Shown piece after piece: positions 43,273 to 51,429 of a DNA stretch of 64,000 bases; the first letter of the stretch is position 1, and each line of letters begins with the position of its first letter. Below the pieces are notes generated by a model that was not told the origin of the DNA, ran no database searches, and worked only from the letters and a program-made list of their open reading frames with translations. The DNA comes from Micromonospora sp. WMMD1120 (lineage in GTDB: Bacteria > Actinomycetota > Actinomycetes > Mycobacteriales > Micromonosporaceae): the NCBI RefSeq assembly GCF_029626235.1, contig NZ_JARUBO010000005.1:4808001-4872000 (forward strand), written 5' to 3'. Both the position numbers and the translations under genes were made by a program.

Positions 43273-44653
43273 GCGCGGCGTCCCGGTCGAGCGCCGGCCC
43301 GCTGGGCAGCAGCGCGAGGAACTCCCGGGGCACGTCGGTGGGGGACACCCCGGCGTAGCCGAGCGATTCGGTCGTCTTGTCGTCCGGGAGCGGGAACTTG
43401 ACCCCGAATTCGGACACCAGGTAGACGCCGGTCGGCACCGCTCCGGGCGCGGGCCGGTCACGCAGCAGCATTCCGCTGCCGGTGCGCAGCACCACCTCGT
43501 CCGCGAGACCGGCCGTGCCGGCCGCGGTGGGCACCGTGACGGCCCGGTCCAGCGCAGCGCCGCTGACCGCGAGCGCCTCGGACCGTACGCTGCCGGAGGC
43601 GATGCTGTGCCGCACGCACGGCACAGCCGCACGCAGGTCGTTGATCTGGGGCGGGGGTTCGGCGGGGAAGCCGGTGACGTACTCGCCCCCGCCGACCATC
43701 GGCGCGGCCTGCATCGCGTCGGCGTCCACCAGGATCGGGCGGGGTGCCGAGCCGGGGTAGGAGCGCCGGCTGGCCGGATCGCCCAACAGCAGCGCGCCGA
43801 CCGTGCGGCTGACCGGGGCGAACCCGTCGGTCCGGGCCAGGTACAGCTCGCGGGTGGCGAGCACCGGGTTCGCCACCTCGAAGATCTGCCCGACCACCGA
43901 CGGGACGCCGGCGACCGTCGGTCCGGCCCGGCCGCGCCCGGCTATCACCGGTACGACGAGGTCACGTCCGGAGTCGATCGGGTTGAGCCACGCCTCGGTG
44001 ACCCGTACCGGGGGCACGCCGCCGTAGCCCAGCGCGACCCGGCTCTGGTCACCGGCGAGACGGTACCGGCGGCCCTGCCACACGAGGTGCAGCCCGTTGT
44101 CCGGAGTCGACACCAGCAGCGCGCCCGGATCGCGGCCCGCCACGTCGTCGAGCACCAGCGTGGTGCGTTCGGTCCGGGTGCGGTCCAGCGGGCGTCGGGC
44201 GCACACCGTCCACGCGCCACGGTAGAGCTGCTTGCCGGTCGGCACCGCGTCCGGCGCGTCCGGGATCCCCACCGGCGCCCCGATCGGCACCCCGGTCAGC
44301 GAGTTGCGCGAGACCGACCGCACCGGGGCGGTGCTCTGCAGGATCAGCGCCGCCGACGTGTAGTTGAGCACCGGACGCAGCTCGCTGCCGAGCAGCAGGT
44401 ACCGGGCCCCGGTCTCCTTGACGACGATGATCGAGCCGGGCCTGCGCCACTGGTCGCTGCCGCCGGGTCGCAGCAGCCCGTAGATGCCGAACCCGGCCGC
44501 GATGAGCACGGTGAGCAGCAGGCCCACGGCCGTCCCGATGGTGAACCGCCGGTGCGGCGGGTCGTCACCCTCCGGGCGGCCCTTCATCAGCGCGCCGATC
44601 AGCCGCCCGGCCTCGAACAGGTACGCCTGGACCTGGTCCCTGCGCGAGCGCAC
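43247..44653 (-). CDS. eccB: EccB, type VII secretion core membrane protein
   Basis: 468 residues from GTG 44653, immediately after the eccD stop (44655-44657). The start is set by the family N-terminus RSRRDQVQAYLFEAGRLIGA. One membrane span follows at about 40-62 (FTIGTAVGLLLTVLIAAGFG), then the long periplasmic R1-R4-type repeat region, with GSIIVVKETGARYLLLG, RPVLNYTSAALIL and LVSEFGVKFPL. EccB proteins form the extracytoplasmic part of the ESX pore complex with EccC and EccD (family knowledge). Length and layout are typical. The gene shares an operon with eccD and overlaps the convergent 41977 gene at its 3' end. Confidence 0.92.
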   Translation of the reverse strand: MRSRRDQVQAYLFEAGRLIGALMKGRPEGDDPPHRRFTIGTAVGLLLTVLIAAGFGIYGLLRPGGSDQWRRPGSIIVVKETGARYLLLGSELRPVLNYTSAALILQSTAPVRSVSRNSLTGVPIGAPVGIPDAPDAVPTGKQLYRGAWTVCARRPLDRTRTERTTLVLDDVAGRDPGALLVSTPDNGLHLVWQGRRYRLAGDQSRVALGYGGVPPVRVTEAWLNPIDSGRDLVVPVIAGRGRAGPTVAGVPSVVGQIFEVANPVLATRELYLARTDGFAPVSRTVGALLLGDPASRRSYPGSAPRPILVDADAMQAAPMVGGGEYVTGFPAEPPPQINDLRAAVPCVRHSIASGSVRSEALAVSGAALDRAVTVPTAAGTAGLADEVVLRTGSGMLLRDRPAPGAVPTGVYLVSEFGVKFPLPDDKTTESLGYAGVSPTDVPREFLALLPSGPALDRDAALTGRTWGR

Positions 44654-44654
44654 G

Positions 44655-46049
44655 TCAGCCGGCCCAGGCGCGGATGGCGGCGTACACGCCGAGCACGGCG
44701 CCGAGCACCGGCAGGACCGCGAGGGCGACGACCAGTTCGAGGATGTCGGCGGCCCGCGCCCAGTACGGGCGCAGCCGCCGCCCGGGCAGGATCGTGCTCG
44801 CGGCGAGGAACGCCAGGCCGATGGTGGCGAGCACCGGCAGCGCCACGACACGCAGGTAGAACTGCTGCTCCCCGCCCCAGCCGAGCAGCACCAGGACGAC
44901 GAGGCCGGTGGCCGGGATCAGCACCGTCCAGCGTTGGATGGCGCTGGTCAGGTGACGCGCGCGCAGCAGGAGCAGGGCGGCCGTGACCAGACCCAGGACG
45001 CGTGGCCAGGCGCCACCGGGCAGCACCAGGAACGCGACCAGCGGCAGCTGTGCCACCCCGACCCCGAGCAGCAGCGCGGACTGGTGACCGACAGCGGCGT
45101 TGCCGCGCTCCACCACCAACCGGTACGGGATCGGGTCGATGTCCTCGCTGAGCTGCTCCGGCCGACGCGGCATCATCGGCAGCAGCAGCCCACCGAGGCG
45201 GAACGCCAGCAGCGGCACCACCATCATCACGACGAGCGTCACGACGAGTGTGGTGCCGGCGACGCGCTGGGTGTCGTAGCCGCCGGCGGCGGCGACCACC
45301 GCCGGTGCGCCGGTCAGCAGCAGGGCGGTGATCGCGCCGGTGAACAGCAACGCGCCGTCCGCGACGGCGGCGAAGCCGGCGCAGACCGTGGCGAGCGCGC
45401 AGAGGCAGACCGCCGAGACGGTGACCGTCCAGGACGCGCCGGGCGCGGCCCACTGGGTCGCCGTCCACCCGGCCGCCGCGGCGTACGCGGCGGCGCAACC
45501 GGCCAGCAGGGTGCCCGCCACCGGATCGGCGGCGGCCCGGCTCGCCAGGCCCGCGGCACCGACGAGCAGCAGCGTGGCCGTCGCGGCGGCCAGCGCCCGG
45601 TACGCCGCCGGCCCGCCCAGCGCGAGCACCGGTAACCCGGTCAGGACGGCGAGCCCGCCGAACGTCAGCAGCATCGCCCGCAGCCGACCCGCCGACCAGG
45701 TGCCCTGGTGTTTCTCGACCTGCTCGGCGAGCCCGTCGATGAGGTCGTCGTAGCCGATCGGAGGCAGCGCGGCGGCCCGTGGCCGCAGGTGCACGGTGTC
45801 GCCGTCGAGCAGGTCGAGGTCGGCAGGGGTGCGTTCCTCGTCGAGGGGGGCCGCACCGATCCGTTGCAGGACCCAGCCGTCGTGGCCGGCGCCGTGGTCA
45901 CCGGCCTGTGGGTCGAGAGTGGACAGGACCACGGGGAGGACGTCGATGAGCGGTGTCTCGACCGGCACCGCCATGTCAGCAACCGCATCTTTCAGGACAA
46001 AACGTAGCCTTACCGGCGCTGCCGTGCGATGCTGAACCAGTTCGTCCAT
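44655..46049 (-). CDS. eccD: EccD, type VII secretion integral membrane protein
   Basis: 464 residues from ATG 46049. The N-terminal ~95 residues form a ubiquitin-like YukD domain (RLRFVLKDAVADMAVPVET, then LLDGDTVHLRPRAA). About eleven hydrophobic membrane spans follow (for example RAMLLTFGGLAVLTGLPVLA and VVTLVVMMVVPLLAF). This is the EccD layout, the main membrane pore component of ESX systems. The frame stays open upstream across eccC, but the family start and the divergent eccC exclude that longer version. It is followed without a gap by eccB. The 156 bp between it and eccC probably carries divergent promoters. Confidence 0.92.
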   Translation of the reverse strand: MDELVQHRTAAPVRLRFVLKDAVADMAVPVETPLIDVLPVVLSTLDPQAGDHGAGHDGWVLQRIGAAPLDEERTPADLDLLDGDTVHLRPRAAALPPIGYDDLIDGLAEQVEKHQGTWSAGRLRAMLLTFGGLAVLTGLPVLALGGPAAYRALAAATATLLLVGAAGLASRAAADPVAGTLLAGCAAAYAAAAGWTATQWAAPGASWTVTVSAVCLCALATVCAGFAAVADGALLFTGAITALLLTGAPAVVAAAGGYDTQRVAGTTLVVTLVVMMVVPLLAFRLGGLLLPMMPRRPEQLSEDIDPIPYRLVVERGNAAVGHQSALLLGVGVAQLPLVAFLVLPGGAWPRVLGLVTAALLLLRARHLTSAIQRWTVLIPATGLVVLVLLGWGGEQQFYLRVVALPVLATIGLAFLAASTILPGRRLRPYWARAADILELVVALAVLPVLGAVLGVYAAIRAWAG

Positions 46050-46087
46050 CGTTCGGACCCGATTCCCTCCTGTCGCTGGAACGCCGA

Positions 46088-46127
46088 CCAGATCTCGCCA
46101 GATCAGGGCCGCCACGCTAATGGCGGC
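46088..46127 (+). promoter_or_regulatory. Candidate operator between divergent eccD and eccC
   Basis: The 156-bp divergent intergenic region contains a direct repeat CCAGATC at 46088-46094 and 46098-46104 (10-bp period, one helical turn). A 7-bp inverted repeat GCCGCCA-N6-TGGCGGC follows at 46108-46127. Either could bind a regulator controlling both transcripts. This is based on symmetry and position only. Confidence 0.4.
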
Positions 46128-46205
46128 GGCGTCCCACCGGTCCCGCCGTCGCGGGGCCGGCCTCAGGTCGGGGGGAAAACCTCCACGAACGACGGGAGTA
46201 CGCGG

Positions 46206-49200
46206 GTGGGCACCACGCCTTTCGTCCGCCGGCCACGCACCGCGGGCCCGGTGGCCCCGCCGGGGGAGATCGAACTCCAGCCGCCACCACCGGTGCCGGA
46301 GCCCGCCGCGGGCGGGATGGGGCAGATCTGGCTCTACATCCCGATGGGCCTCGCCTCGATGGCGATGATGCTCGTCTTCGTCCGGCGCGACGCGGGCGTG
46401 CTCGCGTACATCGGGATGGGTCTGATGGCGGTGTCGGTGGTCGCCGGTGTGATCGTGCCGTTCTTCCGGCAGGCCAGTGAGCACAAGGAACGCATGCACG
46501 GTGACCGGCGCGACTACCACAGGTACCTCACCCAGATCCGCCGCCGGGCCCGCGCCGCGCTCGTCGACCAGTACCGCGCGGCGCGCTGGCAGCACCCCGA
46601 TCCGCGGGCGCTCTGGTCGCACGCGCTGAGCCGCCGACTGTGGGAACGCCGTACCGCGCACGAGGACTTCGGTGAGGTCCGGGTCGGCGTCGGCATCCGT
46701 AGGTCGACGACGGCACTCGTCGCGCCGCAGAGCAAACCGGTCGAGGAGCTGGAGCCGATGGCCGCGCACGCGCTGCGCCGCTTCATCCGCGCCTACTCCA
46801 CCCTGCGTGAAGCCCCGGTCGCCATCTACCTGCGGGGCTTCGCCCGGGTCCAACTCACCGGCGACCCGGCGGCCGCCCACGGTCTCGCCCGCGCGATGCT
46901 CGCCCAACTCGCCGTGGCGCACGCCCCCGGCGACCTGGTCGTCGTGTGCCTGGCCGCGCCCGGTAGGGAGCCGGGTTGGGACTGGCTCAAGTGGCTGCCG
47001 CACGCGCAGAACGACGACGAGCCCGACGGCGCCGGCGCCCGCCGCCTCGTCACCGCGGACCTGCCCGGGCTCGACGCGCTGCTCACGACACTCGGCGTGG
47101 CCGACCGCCCGGCCTTCGAGCCGGACACCCCGATCACCGCGTCGGAGCCGCTCACGGTGGTCGTACTCGACGCGCCGACGATCCACGCCGAGCACCGGCT
47201 CGCGGTGGAGGGCTACCGCAACACCGTCGTCCTGGACACCGCCGGCGCTTTCGACATGCAGGCCCGACCGCAGACCCTGATCGCCGAGGTGACAGCGGAC
47301 GACCTGCACCTGGTGACCTTCGACCACCTCGGCAAGCCGTCCCGCGACCGGCTGTGCCGCCCGGACGCCCTCGGGCTGCCGATGGTCGACGCCCTGGCGC
47401 GCAGCATCTCCCGGTACCGCATCGGCCAGGCCGTCGACACCGAGGAACCGCTGGCCACCGACTACGACCTGGCCGGTCTGCTCGGTATCAGCGACCTGCA
47501 CACCTTCGACCCGGACGCCTACCGGGCGAATCGTCCGGCCGCGCAACGGCTGCGCGTCCCGATCGGCATCTCCACCTCCGGCGCCCCGATCGAACTCGAC
47601 CTCAAGGAGGCCGCGGAGAACGGCATGGGCCCGCACGGCGTCCTCATCGGCGCGACCGGCTCCGGCAAGAGCGAGCTGTTGCGCACGCTCGTGCTCGCTC
47701 TCGCCACCCGGCACACCTCGGCCGAACTCAACCTCGTCCTCGTCGACTTCAAGGGCGGCGCCGCGTTCCTCGGCTTCGACCGGCTGCCACACACCTCGGC
47801 GGTGATCACCAACCTGGCCGACGAGCTGGAGCTGGTCGACCGGATGCGCGACGCGCTCACCGGAGAGCTGGTCCGCCGCCAGGAACACCTGCGGGCGACC
47901 GGCAACCACGCCTCCCGCCGGGACTACGAACGGGCACGCGTCGAGGGCGCCCCGCTGGAGCCGATGCCGGCCCTGCTCATCGTGGTCGACGAGTTCAGCG
48001 AGATGCTGACCAGCAAGCCGCAGTTCATCGAGGTCTTCGCGATGATCGGCCGGCTCGGGCGCTCCCTGGGCGTGCACCTGCTGCTGGCCAGCCAGCGGCT
48101 CGACGAGGGACGCATCCACCAGATCGAGTCGCACCTGTCGTACCGGATCGGGCTGCGCACCTTCTCGGCCATGGAGAGTCGCAGCGTGCTCGGCGTGGTG
48201 GACGCGTACGAGCTGCCGAACGTGCCGGGCAACGGTTTCCTGCGCTCGGACATCCAGACACTGACCCGGTTCAAGGCCGCCTACTCCTCCGGCCCGTACC
48301 GGCAGACCGGCCGGACCCGCCGGGGTGCCGCGCAGGCTGGCCTGGTCGCCTTCGGCACCGGTCACGTCGAGCCGGTCGCGCCGCCGCCCGACCTTCCCGA
48401 CGACGAGGACGGCGAGAAGCCACCGATGCTCGCCGAGGTGCTGCTCCAGCGGTTGCAGGGCCTCGGCCCCGCCGCGCACCAGGTGTGGCTGCCGCCGCTG
48501 CGGGAACCGGCCACGCTGGACCGGCTGCTGCCGCCGCTCACCGAGGACCCGGACCGCGGGCTGTGCCCGATCGGCGGCTACCAGCCGCTGACCGTCCCGG
48601 TCGGGTTGCTCGACCTGCCCGCCCAGCAACGTCGGGAACTGCTCCTCGCCGACCTCTCCGGCGGGCGCGGCAACGTCGGCGTGGTGGGTGGACCGCAGAG
48701 CGGGAAGAGCACCCTGCTGCGGACGCTGATCTGCGCGCTCGCGCTCACCCACGGCCCCGACGACGTGCAGTTCTACTGCCTCGACTTCGGCGGCGGCAGC
48801 CTCGCATCGCTCGCCGGGCTCCCGCACGTCGGCTCGGTCGCCAACCGCCTCGACCGGGACCGGGTCACCCGGACCGTGCTGGAGTTGTCCAACGTGCTGG
48901 CCGCCCGGGAGAACCTGTTCAGCAGGCACAACATCGACTCGATGGCGAGCTACCGGCGGATCCGCGCCGCCGGCGGGCTGCGCGACCAGGACCCGTACGG
49001 CGACGTGTTCCTCGTCGTCGACGGTTGGTTCTCGGTACGGCAGGACTTCGAGGAGTTGGAGCCCCGGCTCACCGACATCGCCGCCCGCGGCCTGGGCTTC
49101 GGCGTACACCTCGTCGTCGCCGCGCGCCGCTGGGCGGAGATGCGGCCCTGGCTGCGGGACGTCCTCGGCACCCGGTTCGAGCTGCGGCTCGGCGACCCGG

Positions 49201-50147
49201 TCGACTCCGAGATCAACAGCAAGTTCGCGGCCACCGTGCCGGCCATTCCCGGGCGGGGCATCGTGCCCGAGCGCCTGCACTTCCTCGGCGCGCTGCCCCG
49301 CGTCGACGGCGACAGCGGCACCGAGGACCTGGCCGACGCTGTCACCGACCTTGTCGACGCGGTCGCCGCCGGAGCACTGCCCCGCGCGCCCGAGGTGCGG
49401 CTGCTGCCGAGCCGGCTACCCGCCACCGCGCTGCCCGCGCCGACCGCCGCCCGCCCGAGCGCGGACGTCCAACTCGCCCTCGGCCTCGACGACGTCAAGC
49501 TGGCACCGCTGTGGCACGACTTCGACACCAACCCGCACCTGCTGATCTTCGGCGACGCCGAGACCGGCAAGACCACCCTGCTGCGCCACCTGGCCCGGTC
49601 GATCGCCGCGCACCACAGCGCCGACGAGGCGCGGATCATCTTCGGCGACTTCGGCCGCGAGCTGTACGACGCGGTGCCGCAGGAGCACCAGATCGGCTAC
49701 TCGGTCGGCGCGGGCTCGCTCTCCTCGGCCCTGCAGGAGGCGGCCGGGCTGCTCAAGGACCGGGTGCCCGGCCCGGAGATCATCCCGAGTCGGCTGCCCT
49801 CGCGGGACTGGTGGACGGGCGGTCGGATCTTCGTCCTGGTCGACGACTACGAGCTGGCCGAGGCGGAGAAGCCCCTGCAACACCTCCTGCCGCTGCTGCC
49901 GCACGGCGCCGACATCGGGCTGCACCTGATCGTGGCGCGGCGTACCGCGGGCGCCTCCCGCGCCATGATGGACCAGGTCGTCCGGCGCTGCTGGGAGCTG
50001 GGCAGCCCGGCGACGCTGTTCTCCTGCCCCCGGGAGGAGGGCGCCTTCCTCGGCGGGGTGCGGCCCCGCACCCTGCCGGTGGGTCGGGCCCAGTACATCG
50101 ACCGCCGACGCAGCGTACGTCTGGTGCAGACCCCCGTCATCGAGTGA
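46206..50147 (+). CDS. eccC: EccC, FtsK/SpoIIIE-type ATPase of type VII secretion
   Basis: 1,313 residues. GTG 46206 is preceded by GGGAG at the right distance and gives the family start TTPFVRRPRTAGP...GEIELQPPPPVPEP; an upstream in-frame start at 46029 is less likely. Two membrane spans lie near residues 40-85. Three ATPase domains follow with intact P-loops: GATGSGKS (Lys488), GGPQSGKS (Lys834) and GDAETGKT (Lys1122). Walker B of domain 1 is LLIVVDEFSEM; domain 2 has VVDGWFS without the Glu. EccC drives and selects substrates (family knowledge). EccCa and EccCb are fused into one chain. It is transcribed away from eccD/eccB and converges on mycP. Confidence 0.95.
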   Translation: MGTTPFVRRPRTAGPVAPPGEIELQPPPPVPEPAAGGMGQIWLYIPMGLASMAMMLVFVRRDAGVLAYIGMGLMAVSVVAGVIVPFFRQASEHKERMHGDRRDYHRYLTQIRRRARAALVDQYRAARWQHPDPRALWSHALSRRLWERRTAHEDFGEVRVGVGIRRSTTALVAPQSKPVEELEPMAAHALRRFIRAYSTLREAPVAIYLRGFARVQLTGDPAAAHGLARAMLAQLAVAHAPGDLVVVCLAAPGREPGWDWLKWLPHAQNDDEPDGAGARRLVTADLPGLDALLTTLGVADRPAFEPDTPITASEPLTVVVLDAPTIHAEHRLAVEGYRNTVVLDTAGAFDMQARPQTLIAEVTADDLHLVTFDHLGKPSRDRLCRPDALGLPMVDALARSISRYRIGQAVDTEEPLATDYDLAGLLGISDLHTFDPDAYRANRPAAQRLRVPIGISTSGAPIELDLKEAAENGMGPHGVLIGATGSGKSELLRTLVLALATRHTSAELNLVLVDFKGGAAFLGFDRLPHTSAVITNLADELELVDRMRDALTGELVRRQEHLRATGNHASRRDYERARVEGAPLEPMPALLIVVDEFSEMLTSKPQFIEVFAMIGRLGRSLGVHLLLASQRLDEGRIHQIESHLSYRIGLRTFSAMESRSVLGVVDAYELPNVPGNGFLRSDIQTLTRFKAAYSSGPYRQTGRTRRGAAQAGLVAFGTGHVEPVAPPPDLPDDEDGEKPPMLAEVLLQRLQGLGPAAHQVWLPPLREPATLDRLLPPLTEDPDRGLCPIGGYQPLTVPVGLLDLPAQQRRELLLADLSGGRGNVGVVGGPQSGKSTLLRTLICALALTHGPDDVQFYCLDFGGGSLASLAGLPHVGSVANRLDRDRVTRTVLELSNVLAARENLFSRHNIDSMASYRRIRAAGGLRDQDPYGDVFLVVDGWFSVRQDFEELEPRLTDIAARGLGFGVHLVVAARRWAEMRPWLRDVLGTRFELRLGDPVDSEINSKFAATVPAIPGRGIVPERLHFLGALPRVDGDSGTEDLADAVTDLVDAVAAGALPRAPEVRLLPSRLPATALPAPTAARPSADVQLALGLDDVKLAPLWHDFDTNPHLLIFGDAETGKTTLLRHLARSIAAHHSADEARIIFGDFGRELYDAVPQEHQIGYSVGAGSLSSALQEAAGLLKDRVPGPEIIPSRLPSRDWWTGGRIFVLVDDYELAEAEKPLQHLLPLLPHGADIGLHLIVARRTAGASRAMMDQVVRRCWELGSPATLFSCPREEGAFLGGVRPRTLPVGRAQYIDRRRSVRLVQTPVIE

Positions 50148-50162
50148 GCCCGGCGGACGAGT

Positions 50163-50195
50163 ACCCCGCCGGCCCGGTCACCGTGCCGGCGGGGT
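50163..50195. terminator. Hairpin between convergent eccC and mycP
   Basis: A perfect 11-bp inverted repeat, ACCCCGCCGGC / GCCGGCGGGGT, with an 11-base loop, lies between the eccC stop (50147) and the mycP stop (50178-50180 sits in the loop). It has no U tract, as is common for actinobacterial terminators, and could serve both genes. Confidence 0.6.
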
Positions 50196-51416
50196 GGGCT
50201 CCGGCGCGGGAGGGGCGGGGTCCGCGTCGTACGGGCTCACCGTCCGGGCCGGCCGCCAGCGGCGGCGGTGACCGGCCGGGCCGAGGACGGCCAGCACCGC
50301 CCCACCCGCCGCGGCCAGCAGCACCAGCGTCACGCCGGCGGCCAGGAACGGCCCCACCTCCACGGTGTCCGCCAGGTCCGGGGCCGCCGCGCGCCGCGCC
50401 GCACCCGGCACCGTGCCCGCCCTGCCCTCCTCGGGCAGCACCGTCGCCACCGCGGCCATCGGGTTGACCACGCCCCAACCGAACAGCGCGTCCGGCAGCT
50501 CCGCGGCGGGCAGATCGGCGGTCGCCTGGAGTCGGTGCCGGACCTGCGCCGCGCTCAACCCCGGCCGGTAGGCCCGGACCAGCGCGGCGGTCCCGGCAAC
50601 GAACGGCGTCGCGTAGCTGGTGCCGCTGCCCTGCCAGTGACCGGGACCGCGCGGGCCGATGCTGACCACGTCCTCACCCGGGGCGACCAGGGCGACCGGT
50701 GCGCTCTGTGCCGCCGCGTCGGAACGCCGGCCGCCGGTGTTCATCGCCCCGACGGCGACGACACCGGGCAGCGCCGCCGGGTACGTGCGCACGCCGCTCC
50801 CCTCGGCGCGGTTGCCGACCGCCGCGACCACCACGACGTCGCGCTGCTCGGCGTAGCGGACCGCCGCCTCCATCGCCGCGCTCCGCACCGTGGTGCCGGC
50901 CGAGACGTTGATGACGTCGGCGCCCCGGTCCACCGCGGTACGGATACCCCTCGCGATCGCCTCCGGCGCCCCGTCCGGCCGGTCGGTGATGCGAATCGGC
51001 AGGATCCGGACCTTCGGCGCGACCCCCACGAACCCGGTGCCCGTCGCGGGCGCCGCCGCGATGAGGCCCGCCACGAACGTCCCGTGCCCCAGACAGTCGG
51101 AGTCGGCGCGCCCGCCCCCGGCGGTCGTCAGGTCGACGCCCGGCAGCACCCGGCGGGAGAGCTGAGGGCTGCGGGCGTCCACCCCGGAGTCGAGGACGGC
51201 GACGACGACGCCCGCGCCCTCGGTGAGCGTCCACGCCCGCTCCGGCGTCAGGTGCCGCTGCGGCCACGGGATGTCCGGGTTCGACCCGGTCGGCGCCGGC
51301 AGACACTGCCCGGTCCGCAGCGGTGGCGCGACGGGTGCCGCCCACGCCGGGCCGGTGCCGAGCAGGACGGCCGAGAGCCCGGCCGTCGCGGCGGAGAAGA
51401 GCCGTCGACTGCCCAT
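50178..51416 (-). CDS. mycP: Mycosin (MycP), type VII secretion-associated subtilisin-like serine protease
   Basis: 412 residues from ATG 51416 with AAAGGTGA upstream. It has a signal peptide ending near AWA (residues 1-26) and a subtilase domain with the full catalytic set: Asp76 (VVAVLDSGVD), His111 (CLGHGTFVAG), Asn202 and Ser267 (GSGTSYATPFVAG). A C-terminal membrane span lies at about 360-385 (ITLVLLAAAGGAVLAVLG-like). Mycosins sit on the extracytoplasmic face of ESX systems and are needed for secretion and complex stability. It lies 13 bp downstream of the 51430 gene and likely shares its transcript. Confidence 0.93.
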   Translation of the reverse strand: MGSRRLFSAATAGLSAVLLGTGPAWAAPVAPPLRTGQCLPAPTGSNPDIPWPQRHLTPERAWTLTEGAGVVVAVLDSGVDARSPQLSRRVLPGVDLTTAGGGRADSDCLGHGTFVAGLIAAAPATGTGFVGVAPKVRILPIRITDRPDGAPEAIARGIRTAVDRGADVINVSAGTTVRSAAMEAAVRYAEQRDVVVVAAVGNRAEGSGVRTYPAALPGVVAVGAMNTGGRRSDAAAQSAPVALVAPGEDVVSIGPRGPGHWQGSGTSYATPFVAGTAALVRAYRPGLSAAQVRHRLQATADLPAAELPDALFGWGVVNPMAAVATVLPEEGRAGTVPGAARRAAAPDLADTVEVGPFLAAGVTLVLLAAAGGAVLAVLGPAGHRRRWRPARTVSPYDADPAPPAPEPTPPAR

Positions 51417-51429
51417 CCGAAGTCACCTT

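Noticed and set aside
43055..44986. Long plus-strand frame across eccB
   Set aside because: It is antisense to the recognised EccB protein and consists of Arg/Gly/Gln-rich text typical of shadow frames in GC-rich DNA.
44655..49280. Minus-strand frame of eccD extending far upstream over eccC (to 49280)
   Set aside because: The extension is antisense to the clearly coding eccC ATPase, has no family similarity, and the EccD N-terminus begins at 46049.
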